The notes under the pieces were generated by a model. The model did not search any database. It was not told the DNA's origin and saw only the letters and a list, made by a program, of their open reading frames with translations. This document shows positions 18,992 to 28,931 of a DNA stretch of 64,000 nt, piece by piece. Location of the stretch: assembly GCA_001567165.1 (NCBI GenBank), contig LNFQ01000005.1:1-64000 (forward strand), given 5' to 3'. Positions within the stretch are counted from its first letter, which is position 1. Every line of letters starts with the position of its first letter. The translations under genes and the position numbers were made by a program. Origin of the DNA: Bacteroidetes bacterium OLB11 (GTDB lineage: Bacteria; Bacteroidota; Bacteroidia; Chitinophagales; Chitinophagaceae).

Positions 18992-20200
18992 ATGAAACTT
19001 TATAGACATATTCCTTTTTTAAAAGCTGTCTTTAAATATTCGCTGACGGCATTTGGTGGCCCACAAGGCCATATAGGAATGATTATGAAAACATTTGTTG
19101 AAAAAAGAAACGATATTTCAAAAGAAGAATTGATGGAGTTTATAGCTTTTTGTCAAATGCTACCTGGACCTTCTTCAACTCAAACGATTACTCTAATTGG
19201 ATTTAAAAGAGGAGGTACTCCTTTAGCTTTAATTACCTTGCTTATTTGGGTTTTGCCGGCAGCATTCATGATGGGTACATTGTCTCTTCTGGTTACTTAT
19301 TTTGGTACGCGTGAACTTCAAACAAACTTATTCAAATTCGTACAACCAATGGGCGTTGGGTTTATCATATATGCAGCCTATAAATCAATGCTAATAAGTG
19401 TTAAGCATGTAGCTACTTATATTATCATGTTTACTTCTCTTTTTGTCACAATTTTGCTCCGTTCACCTTGGATATTTCCTATATTAATTTTTTTAGGAGG
19501 ACTTGTTTCTAATATTAGTGACAAAAGAATTCCAACCATTCAAGCTCAAAGGAAGCCTATCAAATGGGTTAACTTGTGGAGCTTTTTAGCGGTATTTTTA
19601 ATTGCTGGTATTCTTTCAGAAATTGCTCGTATTCAGCAATGGCAAACAGCACGCTTTTTTAATTTATTTGAGAATTTTTTTCGATTCGGAAGTATTGTAT
19701 TTGGAGGAGGACATGCTTTAATCCCAATGATGTATGAGCAATATGTATTGCGTCCTATCAATCTTCATATTCCTCCATATATGTCAAATGCTGAATTTCT
19801 GATAGGTGTGGGTATGATTAATGCGATACCTGGTCCTGTTTTTTCGATTTGCACATACGTAGGAGCTATGTCCACTCGATTTGTAGGTATTAATGGGCAG
19901 CTAATTGGAGGTATCGTCGCTACAGTTGGCGTATTTTTACCTAGTGTTTTATTGTTATTGTTTTTCTTTCCAATTTATCAAAATTTAAAAAAATATGCAG
20001 TCATATTTAGAGCATTAGAAGGTATTCATGCGGTTGTCGTGGGTATCATGTGGGCTTCAGGATATATTCTGTTTCTCTCTGTACCTTTTGACTGGACAAA
20101 TGTAGTTGTCGTAGCAATTACCGTTTCCATTTTAATATTTACAAAAATCCCAGCACCTTTGATTGTATTTGCTTGGCTTGCATTAGGGGCTGCAATGTAA
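18992..20200 (+). CDS. chrA: Chromate transporter (CHR family, two-domain)
   Basis: 402 residues with about ten to twelve membrane helices in two homologous CHR halves. The N half has FKYSLTAFGGPQGHIGMI and the signature FCQMLPGPSSTQ. The C half has FFRFGSIVFGGGHALIPMM and GVGMINAIPGPVFSICTYVG. The paired FGG-P/GGH and LPGP/IPGP motifs define ChrA-type proteins, which export chromate; the physiological substrate in organisms not exposed to chromate is uncertain (sulfate-like oxyanions). Intact frame; the next gene is convergent. Confidence 0.9.
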   Translation: MKLYRHIPFLKAVFKYSLTAFGGPQGHIGMIMKTFVEKRNDISKEELMEFIAFCQMLPGPSSTQTITLIGFKRGGTPLALITLLIWVLPAAFMMGTLSLLVTYFGTRELQTNLFKFVQPMGVGFIIYAAYKSMLISVKHVATYIIMFTSLFVTILLRSPWIFPILIFLGGLVSNISDKRIPTIQAQRKPIKWVNLWSFLAVFLIAGILSEIARIQQWQTARFFNLFENFFRFGSIVFGGGHALIPMMYEQYVLRPINLHIPPYMSNAEFLIGVGMINAIPGPVFSICTYVGAMSTRFVGINGQLIGGIVATVGVFLPSVLLLLFFFPIYQNLKKYAVIFRALEGIHAVVVGIMWASGYILFLSVPFDWTNVVVVAITVSILIFTKIPAPLIVFAWLALGAAM

Positions 20201-20296
20201 CTACCTCCACCGTTTTCAAATATTATAAATAATATACTGATTTAATATTGTAAATAATCCGATAACTATTGATTATTTATAAATGCTTAATGCAAA

Positions 20297-21947
20297 CTAT
20301 AATGATAAATTGAACTGTTTTTGGTTATCAATTGCTTCTTCATAACCTGCATCAGCGTGTCTTAAAATTCCCATTGCCGGGTCATTATGTAATACTCTTT
20401 CTAATCTTCGTTTGGCATCATCTGTGCCATCTGCTACGATTACCATACCGGCATGTAAACTGTACCCCATTCCTACACCTCCACCATGATGAAAACTAAC
20501 CCAGCTTGCACCACCGGCTGTATTTATCAATGCATTCAAAATTGGCCAATCTGCCACAGCATCACTGCCATCTTTCATACCTTCGGTTTCTCGATTTGGA
20601 CTTGCAACACTACCGCAATCTAAATGGTCTCTTCCTATGACAATTGGAGCTTTTAACTCGCCGTTTTTCACCATCTCATTAAATAGAAGTCCTGCTTTTT
20701 CTCGCTCTCCCATTCCTAACCAACAAATTCTTGCAGGCAATCCTTGAAAAGCAATTTTTTCTTTTGCCATATTCAACCATCTGATTAATCCTTTATTCTC
20801 AGGGAATAATTTTTTCAATGCTTCGTCGGTTTTATAAATATCTTCGGGATCGCCACTAAGTGCAACCCATCTAAAAGGTCCTTTTCCTTCACAAAATAAA
20901 GGTCTGATATAAGCTGGCACAAAGCCTGGGAAATCAAAAGCATTTTCAACGCCTCTTTTGTCATGAGCCTGACCTCTTAAATTATTTCCATAATCAAATG
21001 TAATTGCTTTCCTTTTTTGTAGTTCCAACATTAATTTTACATGGTGAGCCATTGTATCAAGACTTTTCTCAATATATTCGGCCGGGTTACTTTCTCTTAA
21101 TTTATTAGCTTCTTCCACGCTCATTCCTTCAGGAAAATATCCAACAAGTTCGTCATGTGCTGAAGTTTGGTCTGTCAATGTATCAGGAATAATATTTCGT
21201 TCAAGTAAACGACTTAATAAATCGACTGCATTGCAAACCACTCCAATACTTAATGCTTGTCCTTCTTCTTTTGCTCGAACTGCAGTATTGATGGCTTCAT
21301 CAATATCATAAAACATTTTATCGATATATCGAGTATCCAATCTTTTTTGAATACGCCATGCCTCCAAATTCTGCTGCTAAGCACACACCACCATTCATTG
21401 TAATGGCAAGGGGTTGAGCTCCCCCCATACCTCCTAAACCAGCTGTCACATTTAAAGTACCTATTAAAGTACCTTTGAAGTGGATATTTGCCAAGCTTAA
21501 ATAGGTTTCATAAGTGCCTTGCACAATTCCTTGAGAGCCTATATAAATCCAACTTCCAGCAGTCATTTGTCCATACATCATTAATCCTTTTGCTTCCAAT
21601 TCGCGGAAATGTTCCCAATTTGCCCATTTTCCGACCAGATTTGAATTTGCAATCAACACACGCGGAGCATCTTTGTGGCTTTTAAGGATTCCTACCGGTT
21701 TTCCGCTTTGCACCATTAAAGTTTCATCTTCGTTTAAGTTTTTGAGGGCTTCTAAAATTTTATGATAACTATCCCAATTCCGAGCTGCTTTTCCTAGTCC
21801 TCCATATACGATTAAATCTTCTGGCCGTTCTGCTACATCCGAATCTAAGTTATTTTGAATCATTCGGTAGGCCGCTTCTGCTATCCAATTTTTGCAAGTC
21901 AATTGATTTCCGGTTGGTGCGTTTATGGGTTTAAATGTTGTATTCAT
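20297..21947 (-). CDS. hutU: Urocanate hydratase (one frameshift)
   Basis: Converts urocanate to imidazolonepropionate in histidine degradation, using tightly bound NAD+. The N part from 21947 contains [38 protein letters not shown] and the loop [20 protein letters not shown]. The frame breaks near 21355-21365 and continues with [15 protein letters not shown], then [48 protein letters not shown] and [16 protein letters not shown]. The combined 550 residues is the normal family length. No hutH, hutI or hutG is in the window. This break is at GG rather than in a long A/T run. Confidence 0.92.
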
Positions 21948-22359
21948 TTTTGATTATATTGGAGTGCAAATTTAACCCAAATTACTCATTAGGAATTTAG
22001 GTTGCAGAAAATTATACAATTTTTTTTTGAAGCTGAGAAAAGAGTTATATGAATTTCACTAAAAAAATTGAAGCCAAGTTGTTCAATAATACTAAAGTGA
22101 TTTTTGAATTAGCCAGTAGATTCTGTATAAAAAATGTCAGGGGACAAGGCAAAAACATAGATATCGTCGTAACTCTGGCAAGTATTTCTATCGAAAAAAT
22201 CTGATATTTTTTGATGAAGATTAGGCTCCCTTTGGGTTAAGAATTTAGGTTTAAAAGAACCAAGTGTGATATTGATGATTAAACAATATTCAATAGTTTT
22301 ATTAAACAAAAAATCCACATTCTTTAAAAGTGGATTTTTTATTTTAAAGTGATTAAATA
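21948..22359. other. Gene-poor region between hutU and tonB
   Basis: 412 bases. A short open frame of 69 codons exists on the minus strand (22109-22318) and one of 51 codons on the plus strand (from 22050); neither has recognisable homology or an upstream promoter, and the minus-strand one begins inside the tonB terminator. Nothing else seen except that hairpin at 22308-22340. Confidence 0.4.
22308..22340 (-). terminator. Intrinsic terminator of the exbB-exbD-exbD-tonB operon
   Basis: Perfect 11-base stem AAAAAATCCAC / GTGGATTTTTT with an 11-base loop, ending in a T run on the minus-strand transcript, 20 bases after the tonB stop. Confidence 0.8.
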
Positions 22360-23190
22360 TTATTCATCATCAAGTTGGAAAGTGATAGGTAAACTGTATT
22401 TAACCCTAACTGCTTTCCCATTTTGTTTTCCGGCTGACCATTTTGGCATTTTTCTAACGACAGCCATTGCTGCTTCATCACAACCATATTTTAGCCCCCG
22501 CATGATTTTTATATCAGTAATTTCTCCTACTTCATTCACCTCAAACCCTACGACAACTCTTCCTTGTATATTGTTTTCACGGGCCTGATTAGGATATGTC
22601 AGATTTTTTTGAATGAACTTCATCATTTCATCTTCTCCGCCAGGAAATTGAGGCATTTGTTCAACGAATTCAAAAACTTCTTGTTTAACAGGGGCAGGCT
22701 TAGGCTCTTCGATGACTGCCGGACCTTTATCGGGGATAACGGGAGCATCTAATTTAGCATTTTCGTCACCCGCCACAGTCACTGTACTGGCTGTTGCTTT
22801 TTCCAATTCTTTTTTTGGTGGTGGTTTTTCTTCCTCTCTCACCTCTTCTGCTTTTTTAATCACAGGTGGAGTAAATTTCACTTGCGGTTTTACAGGAGGG
22901 GGGGGCGGAGGAGGTGGTGGGGGTGGTGGTTTTTTTTCATCCACTGGTGGAGGTGCTATAAGCTCTGTTATTTTAGTTTTGGGAGCTACTTCTTTCGGTT
23001 TTCTAGAAGCCACTAAACTTGCAACAACAGGAATTGAAGCTAAAACACAAGCAGTGACAAAGCAAATTAATAATGCTTTTTTTGCCCTTACTTTGTAATT
23101 TTTACGCAATTCATAAGCACCATATTCTTTATTTCTTCCCTCGAAAATGATATCGAGGACGTCAGATTTTAATATGTCTTTGCTATCCAT
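22360..23190 (-). CDS. tonB: TonB energy transducer
   Basis: 276 residues. A cytoplasmic tail with ILKSDVLDIIFEGRNKEYGA (typical of Bacteroidota TonB) precedes a single inner-membrane helix (about 37-56). A proline-rich periplasmic spacer follows, with ten consecutive prolines near residue 95, then the TonB C-terminal domain (about 185-276): EQMPQFPGGEDEMMKFI, RVVVGFEVNEVG, AVVRKMPKWSAGKQNGK. It transmits proton-motive force from ExbB/ExbD to receptors such as the one at 26553. It is last in the operon. Confidence 0.93.
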   Translation of the reverse strand: MDSKDILKSDVLDIIFEGRNKEYGAYELRKNYKVRAKKALLICFVTACVLASIPVVASLVASRKPKEVAPKTKITELIAPPPVDEKKPPPPPPPPPPPPVKPQVKFTPPVIKKAEEVREEEKPPPKKELEKATASTVTVAGDENAKLDAPVIPDKGPAVIEEPKPAPVKQEVFEFVEQMPQFPGGEDEMMKFIQKNLTYPNQARENNIQGRVVVGFEVNEVGEITDIKIMRGLKYGCDEAAMAVVRKMPKWSAGKQNGKAVRVKYSLPITFQLDDE

Positions 23191-23252
23191 TTTGTTTTTT
23201 TATTTAATGATGCGATTTTTAATACTATTCCACAAATTTTTTTGAATTTAAT

Positions 23253-23843
23253 TTATTCTCCATTTGCTTGTTCTGTTTTATCAATAAACTCTCGATCAAC
23301 TGCTGTAATATCTACCAATGCGTAAGTATTGATTCCATTAATATTCATTTCATCTAAAATATTAACGACATCTTCGTATTGAGAGTTCGTATCGGGTTTG
23401 ATGAGGATAACGGGTTCATCTGAGATATTATGCCCCGGTGCTCCATTACCTCTTTCTTCATAAACTTTTTTTCGAAGATTGATGATTGCATCTCTGATTC
23501 CATTTTTATTTTGGAAATAAGTTATTTGAACATTTGGTGGGTTTAATGGGTCATCTGCAAGTCCTGTATAATAGTAAACTCGATGATCTTTACTAAGTAA
23601 TATGGTCATTGCAGTATAATCTTTCACTTTATTCTTTTCGTCTTCCTTGATATCTTCTCTATCCACGGGCATATTAATTTCCATTGTTTTTGGTTTGCTC
23701 ATGGTTGTAGTAAACATAAAGAAGGTAATGAGAAGAAAGCCTAAATCCACCATAGGAGTAAGGTCAATTCGGGTAGAAAGTTTTTTCCCTTTTTTACCTG
23801 CACCTTTTTTGGAACCACCTGACTTTTCTTGTATTTCTGCCAT
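23253..23843 (-). CDS. exbD: ExbD/TolR-family biopolymer transport protein (second copy)
   Basis: 196 residues with one membrane helix. RIDLTPMVDLGFLLITFFMF holds the aspartate (MVD) required for proton translocation in the ExbB channel. The periplasmic part contains a C-terminal ExbD fold with VILIKPDTNSQYEDVVNILDEMN. It lies 10 bases 3' of the other exbD and is co-transcribed. The lysine-rich start (KKGAGKKGKKLSTR) is cytoplasmic. Confidence 0.92.
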   Translation of the reverse strand: MAEIQEKSGGSKKGAGKKGKKLSTRIDLTPMVDLGFLLITFFMFTTTMSKPKTMEINMPVDREDIKEDEKNKVKDYTAMTILLSKDHRVYYYTGLADDPLNPPNVQITYFQNKNGIRDAIINLRKKVYEERGNGAPGHNISDEPVILIKPDTNSQYEDVVNILDEMNINGINTYALVDITAVDREFIDKTEQANGE

Positions 23844-23852
23844 GTTTTCTTT

Positions 23853-24515
23853 TTATTTAGTTGTTTTAGAATTTTTCTCATCCCATGCTACTGTTCCGGG
23901 AGGAATTGCTTCCAATGAAGTTAATAAATTAAATCTGTCAATATTGTTTTTGGTTAAAGTCTTAATCACATCTTTCACTTTTGGATATACGGTAGCTGCA
24001 TCACATTTAATACAAATACGAGGTGGATGCCCTTCTTCTTGCCCTGCATATCGTGCAGCTGTTATCCAGTAGCCAAGTTCATTGGTTTCTGCTACAAAAG
24101 AGGTATCGATAGGAATTCCAGTTTGTTTAAAGTTTTTTTGTTCTAAAGGTGACATATCTAAATATGATTTCATTTGATTAAAAGGTAATCCAAATGATGC
24201 TCCATTGACGAATCCTATTTTTTCATCTTCTGTCAGATTAAGACCTTTTTCTGTGCTGATATTATCTATTAGTATTTTTTTTGCTTTTTTATTATCATAG
24301 TCAAAATATACTTGTCCTTTGTCGTCAACGGTCAGTAGAATCGCATTTTCTGGCATAATAATGTCAGATATTGACGATGGAGTTCTAACTACGACGGGTT
24401 CTTCGGGCTTAAATTTTGTTGCAAGCATGAAGAATGTTAACAAAAGAAAGGCCACATCGCACATTGCGGTCATATCGATATGAGTGCTCTTTCTTGGTAA
24501 TTTGTGTTTTCCCAT
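23853..24515 (-). CDS. exbD: ExbD/TolR-family biopolymer transport protein (first copy)
   Basis: 220 residues. The membrane helix HIDMTAMCDVAFLLLTFFML carries the conserved proton-relay aspartate in MCD. The periplasmic region is longer than in the second copy and contains a block (about residues 80-160) between the helix and the ExbD fold. Two dissimilar ExbD proteins after one ExbB is the usual Bacteroidota arrangement, and in Flavobacteria both can be needed for full TonB function. Confidence 0.92.
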   Translation of the reverse strand: MGKHKLPRKSTHIDMTAMCDVAFLLLTFFMLATKFKPEEPVVVRTPSSISDIIMPENAILLTVDDKGQVYFDYDNKKAKKILIDNISTEKGLNLTEDEKIGFVNGASFGLPFNQMKSYLDMSPLEQKNFKQTGIPIDTSFVAETNELGYWITAARYAGQEEGHPPRICIKCDAATVYPKVKDVIKTLTKNNIDRFNLLTSLEAIPPGTVAWDEKNSKTTK

Positions 24516-24573
24516 TTTTTATTATTTTTTGTATGACTATTTTAGTCAGAGGTGATTGAAAATAATAAAAAGA

Positions 24574-25413
24574 TTATTTATAGATTGCTTTGAAACTTTG
24601 TTCTAATGTAAAACCACTTTCGTCAATACCAAATGTGATATTATCAATGATTGTAGTGAAAAAGTTGTAAGCAAGCATTGCAATGAATGAAGTTCCGATA
24701 CCAAGTGCGGTGTTTACAAGTGCTTCAGAAATACCGGCAGCAAGTGCATTGGCATCAGGAGCTCCAGCGTTTGCCATCGCAGCAAATGCTCGAATCATTC
24801 CCATTACCGTTCCAAACAGTCCTAATAAGGTTGCCGCTGATGTAATGGTAGATAAAAACACTAAGTTTTTTTCTAGCATTGGCAACTCCAATGAAGTGGT
24901 TTCTTCTACTTCTTTTTTGATTTGTTCAACTTTTTGATCTGTATCAAATCCTGTACTTGTCATCATTTCTTTATATTTTTTTAATCCAGCTTTCATTACA
25001 TTACCTACACTACCTGCTTGCTTGTCACATTCGCTAATAGCCGCATCTACATTTTTATTTGATAAGTTGAATTGTACTTTTTTAATAAATTCTGCATTAG
25101 ATAATTTGCCTCTTGACTTAAATATAGTTAATGCTCTCTCTACTACGAATGATAACATTACTAGAAATGTTGACATTAAGATAGGTACTACCCAACCTCC
25201 TAAATACATAGTTCCCATTAAATTTTTAGGCTGGTGTCTGGCTGCTCCATCATTAAAATTGTTTACACTAGAAAAAATGAAATGAAAGATAGCGTGACCT
25301 ACTGCAATACATACTAACACAATCATAAAATTTAGTAGCATGGAGTTTGATTCTTTTTTCCCAGAGTTTGCTGTGTTTGGGACTGCATTTGTTTTTGGTT
25401 TTACGTCTGACAT
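24574..25413 (-). CDS. exbB: ExbB/MotA/TolQ-family proton channel
   Basis: 279 residues with three membrane helices (about 28-50, 82-104 and 190-260 as two spans). The TolQ/ExbB core is recognisable in LEKNLVFLSTITSAATLLGL, FGTVMGMIRAFAAMA and ISEALVNTALGI. It forms the pentameric proton channel around the ExbD dimer in the inner membrane. First gene of the operon, with a strong promoter 60-90 bases upstream. Confidence 0.93.
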   Translation of the reverse strand: MSDVKPKTNAVPNTANSGKKESNSMLLNFMIVLVCIAVGHAIFHFIFSSVNNFNDGAARHQPKNLMGTMYLGGWVVPILMSTFLVMLSFVVERALTIFKSRGKLSNAEFIKKVQFNLSNKNVDAAISECDKQAGSVGNVMKAGLKKYKEMMTSTGFDTDQKVEQIKKEVEETTSLELPMLEKNLVFLSTITSAATLLGLFGTVMGMIRAFAAMANAGAPDANALAAGISEALVNTALGIGTSFIAMLAYNFFTTIIDNITFGIDESGFTLEQSFKAIYK

Positions 25414-25472
25414 AGAGTTTTGTTTTTAATTAATTAAATAGTTTAAGGTTTAAATAAATTTTTTGTGAAGTA

Positions 25473-25502
25473 CAAAGTTAATTTTATAGTTGAATTAAAC
25501 AA
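25473..25502 (-). promoter_or_regulatory. Promoter of the exbB-exbD-exbD-tonB operon
   Basis: On the minus strand TTG (complement of 25500-25502), a 19-base spacer, and TAACTTTG (complement of 25473-25480), an exact TAnnTTTG. The leader to the exbB ATG is about 59 bases. No obvious Fur-box palindrome was seen in it. Confidence 0.55.
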
Positions 25503-25627
25503 GTTTTTTTTTCTACTGGTATTCAACTTCATTTTAAACGTAGATTATTTCATTTTAATATAGGATTACAATGTTTTTTTTTCTCTTTGAGATAAACTTT
25601 CTGTATCTTACTGTAAACGTAAAATAA

Positions 25628-25663
25628 AAAAAAGACTTAATTTTTGAATCATTAAGTCTTTTT
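25628..25663 (-). terminator. Intrinsic terminator of the T9SS cargo gene
   Basis: Stem AAAGACTTAA / TTAAGTCTTT (ten base pairs) with an 11-base loop and flanking A/T runs, about 20 bases beyond the stop of the minus-strand gene ending at 25683. Confidence 0.75.
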
Positions 25664-25682
25664 CCCTCTATCAATATTTGTA

Positions 25683-26498
25683 TTATTTATTTATAAATAC
25701 TTTTCGATTGATTACGTTTTTCCCATTAGACAAATTAAATAGATAAGTGCCATCGCTTAGTGAATTGACATCAATATTGATGATGTTCATTCCTGTATTG
25801 GATTTTATTTTTTTATCCATAATCACTTGCCCAAATGAGTTAACTAAACGGTAGCTATATTCTTCCACTTCATTTGAAGTGAATCGAACTTGCGTTTCAG
25901 TTGTTGCAGGGTTAGGTGCAATACTTGCTATATTAAATGAATTATTTTCGACTTGACTGATTCCTGCTGGATAACAAGGGTTCATAATATCGATGTGATA
26001 GTAATTTACATTTGCTGCAGTGTCTTGTTGAACTAGCCCAATCACAGTCAAATAGGCTCTCACGCTCACTACTAACGGAAATGAACCAGAAGTGCCAGCG
26101 GGGATATTTCCAAAAATTCGCATGCATGCCATTGAATCTCCTTTAATAATCAATCTGTCATAATATGATTTTGGTGTACCCGGAGCTGCAGGAGTTAGGC
26201 CCGGAACTGTTTGTACTGATAAATAGTTTGGCAATCCTACAATAACCGGATCGACTACAAATGAATCAATGGTAGCACTTACATTCATTCCCATGTATGA
26301 CACTTGAGTATCCTTAGGTGCTTTAATATAAATAATTTGTTCATAAGGTTGCCCAGCACACCCTACCGTAAAATTTGTGGCACTATCAGGTATAATATAT
26401 CCTGCAAGTGGTTTTGTTTCTGCTCCTGGCGTACATTGTGCGTTTAAAAGTTGAGTTGATACCAATAAGGTTGTTAAGAATAAAATTACATTTTTCAT
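25683..26498 (-). CDS. T9SS type A sorting-domain protein
   Basis: 271 residues. Signal peptide (residues 1-20, cleaved after LLNAQ). The middle is beta-rich with a Cys pair and no catalytic motif I recognise. The C-terminal roughly 80 residues, from IAPNPATTETQVRF through GQVIMDKKI and LSDGTYLFNLSNGKNVINRKVFINK, are a type A T9SS sorting domain. It is expected to be exported through GldKLMN/SprA and anchored at the cell surface. Function unknown; possibly a surface structural protein. Confidence 0.85.
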   Translation of the reverse strand: MKNVILFLTTLLVSTQLLNAQCTPGAETKPLAGYIIPDSATNFTVGCAGQPYEQIIYIKAPKDTQVSYMGMNVSATIDSFVVDPVIVGLPNYLSVQTVPGLTPAAPGTPKSYYDRLIIKGDSMACMRIFGNIPAGTSGSFPLVVSVRAYLTVIGLVQQDTAANVNYYHIDIMNPCYPAGISQVENNSFNIASIAPNPATTETQVRFTSNEVEEYSYRLVNSFGQVIMDKKIKSNTGMNIINIDVNSLSDGTYLFNLSNGKNVINRKVFINK

Positions 26499-26552
26499 TT
26501 AAAAAGTTTTGCTAAAGGTAATATTTGTTTTTACTTTTCTCAAATTTTTTTT

Positions 26553-28910
26553 ATGATTCGAATTGTACTTATTATATTGTTAGTCAATATTTCTTTTATT
26601 TTAAAATCTCAAAATTCTCAAATAAAGGGTATTATTAAGGATAGTACAAATAATGAATTATTGGCTGGTGTGAATATAGTTTTAAATAACAAACAAGGAG
26701 TGAAAACCAATGAGGACGGTTATTATCAGATGACCATCCCTTCGGGGAAGCATCACTTGATGATTAGTTATACAGGTTATGAACCTTTAATGAAAGAAAT
26801 TAAAATAAAGGAAAATGAAGTATTAAATCTCAATTTTAATATCCAAAGTAAAGCCAAAGAACTGAATCAAATCACAATTAGTGGAAGCAAATTTGCGAAA
26901 AGAACAGCAGAGGAAATTGTTTCGATTGAAGTGTTGAAACCGACTCAAGTTTTGAACTCAGGAAACAACTCGATGGAAGACGCATTACAAAGAGTTCCGG
27001 GTGTGGATGTGATTGAAAATCAAGTGAACATTAGAGGTGGTGCGGGTTGGAGCTATGGTGCCGGCAGTCGGGTATTAGTTTTGGTCGATGATATGCCGAT
27101 GCTAACTGCTGATGCTGGTGATGCCAAATGGGATTTTTTACCTTTAGAAAATTGTGAACAAATTGAAATTATCAAAGGTGCTTCTTCTTCTTTATATGGT
27201 TCCTCTGCTCTGAATGGCATCATCAATTTCAGAACGAGTTTTGCAAAAAACAAACCTAGAACTAAAGCTATGCTTTATAATGGTATCTATGGTAATCCGA
27301 AAGATCCATCATGGGCTTGGTGGGGCAAGCAATTACCAAACTTCCAAGGAGGATATTTTATGCACTCTCAAAAATTTGGAAACCTTGAAACGGTGATAGG
27401 CTCAGCTTGGTTTAGCGAAGATTCTTATTTGCAAGGAGAATTAAGTAGAAGAGCAAGAGTGAATATCAATTTGAGATATAACAGCAAAAAAATTGAAGGG
27501 CTTGCTTTTGGCATCAATAGTAATTTTCAAAAAAATAAAAGTCAACTCTTTTTCTTTTGGCAACCCGATAGCAATGGCACAAAATATTTACAACCCTATG
27601 GTGGCATGGATGATTCAAGCACAACCATTAACAAGAATGATGGCGACCGTTTCAATATAGACCCTTATATCCAGTATGTTACAAAAGGAGGTGCTAAGCA
27701 TATATTAAGAACTCGATTTTTTAGAAGCCAAAATAGAATACCCGAAAAACATCAATCTTCTCTTGCCGATACTTATTTTGGTGAATATCAAGTATTCAAA
27801 TCATTTGTGAGTGAAAAATTATTATTAGACGATTTAAACATCGTTTCAGGGATAGCAGGAAGCCATAACAATATCGTTGGAGAGCTTTATGGGAACCACG
27901 TTACAAGCAATATAGCTCCTTATCTTCAAGTAGAAAAAAAGTTTAACCGATTATGGCTTTCACTTGGAGCAAGATATGAATTCAATTTTTTAGATACATT
28001 TAAAGTGGAACAAAAACCAGTGTTTAGAGCTGGTGCAAATTATGAATTAGATAAAGCAACTTTTTTAAGAGCTAGCTTTGGACAAGGCTACCGCTACCCT
28101 TCCATTGCCGAACGTTTTGTAAACACTTCATTTGGTGCATCTCGAGTTTTCCCGAATATTGGGCTTCTTTCAGAAACTGGATGGAGTGCAGAGATTGGTA
28201 TTAAGCAAGGGTATAAATTAGGCTCATGGCTCGGATTTATTGATATTGCTGGCTTTTGGACTGAATACAAAAATATGATGGAGTTTAATTTTGGATTGCA
28301 TTTACCGAAAGATTCTACTCTTCAACAATTGCAACCAAGAGTTTTAGATTATATCGGATTCAAATCAATTAATGTGGGTACAGCTCGTATAAACGGTGTT
28401 GACATATCAATCATGGGACAAGGAAAAATAGGTCCTGTTGATTCTAGAATTATAATGGGATATACTTATATGAATCCTATACAAGTCAATCCAGACTCAA
28501 TTATCAAAGCAAATATGAGTGGATATTCCAACACTTTAAAGTATCGCTATCGTCATAGTTTTAAATTTGATTTTGAAAATTCCTATAAAGGAATCACGAT
28601 TGGGAATACGTTTTTATATAATTCAAAAATGCAAAATATTGATGAAGTTTTTCAAAATTCAAAACCGGATGAAAATATTTTTGGAGTTCTATTTGAATTG
28701 GGCAGCCGAATTCCTAGCAGTGTCGATGAGTTCAGAAACAAATATAACAAAGGGTCATTTGTTTGGGATTTGCGACTTGCTTACCAACTTTCCAAACAAT
28801 CGAAATTAGCTTTTATCATCAAAAATATGAGCAATGCGGTGTATAGCGAACGCCCAGCTATTATGGCCGCTCCGAGAAACTACACTCTTCAATTGGCCGT
28901 TGACATTTAG
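26553..28910 (+). CDS. TonB-dependent outer-membrane receptor
   Basis: 785 residues. A signal peptide (1-18) is followed by a carboxypeptidase-regulatory-like beta-sandwich (about 22-105, IKGIIKDSTNNELLAGVNIV), the plug (about 115-225, with MEDALQRVPGVDVIENQVNI, RGGAGWSYGAGSRVLVLVDD and IEIIKGASSSLYGSSALNG), then a 22-strand barrel ending in RNYTLQLAVDI. It imports a siderophore, vitamin or glycan using TonB energy. No SusD partner is adjacent, so a glycan locus is unlikely and the substrate stays open. It is divergent from the T9SS cargo gene. Confidence 0.93.
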   Translation: MIRIVLIILLVNISFILKSQNSQIKGIIKDSTNNELLAGVNIVLNNKQGVKTNEDGYYQMTIPSGKHHLMISYTGYEPLMKEIKIKENEVLNLNFNIQSKAKELNQITISGSKFAKRTAEEIVSIEVLKPTQVLNSGNNSMEDALQRVPGVDVIENQVNIRGGAGWSYGAGSRVLVLVDDMPMLTADAGDAKWDFLPLENCEQIEIIKGASSSLYGSSALNGIINFRTSFAKNKPRTKAMLYNGIYGNPKDPSWAWWGKQLPNFQGGYFMHSQKFGNLETVIGSAWFSEDSYLQGELSRRARVNINLRYNSKKIEGLAFGINSNFQKNKSQLFFFWQPDSNGTKYLQPYGGMDDSSTTINKNDGDRFNIDPYIQYVTKGGAKHILRTRFFRSQNRIPEKHQSSLADTYFGEYQVFKSFVSEKLLLDDLNIVSGIAGSHNNIVGELYGNHVTSNIAPYLQVEKKFNRLWLSLGARYEFNFLDTFKVEQKPVFRAGANYELDKATFLRASFGQGYRYPSIAERFVNTSFGASRVFPNIGLLSETGWSAEIGIKQGYKLGSWLGFIDIAGFWTEYKNMMEFNFGLHLPKDSTLQQLQPRVLDYIGFKSINVGTARINGVDISIMGQGKIGPVDSRIIMGYTYMNPIQVNPDSIIKANMSGYSNTLKYRYRHSFKFDFENSYKGITIGNTFLYNSKMQNIDEVFQNSKPDENIFGVLFELGSRIPSSVDEFRNKYNKGSFVWDLRLAYQLSKQSKLAFIIKNMSNAVYSERPAIMAAPRNYTLQLAVDI

Positions 28911-28931
28911 TGAAAAAACAATGAATTAGAA

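Noticed and set aside
22109-22318. 69-codon minus-strand open frame between hutU and tonB
   Set aside because: It begins inside the tonB terminator stem, has no promoter and no recognisable family; treated as chance.
22712-23098. Open frame of 128 codons on the plus strand, very rich in glycine
   Set aside because: It is the exact antisense of the proline-rich spacer of tonB; CCN codons read as GGN on the other strand. No signal, promoter or family.
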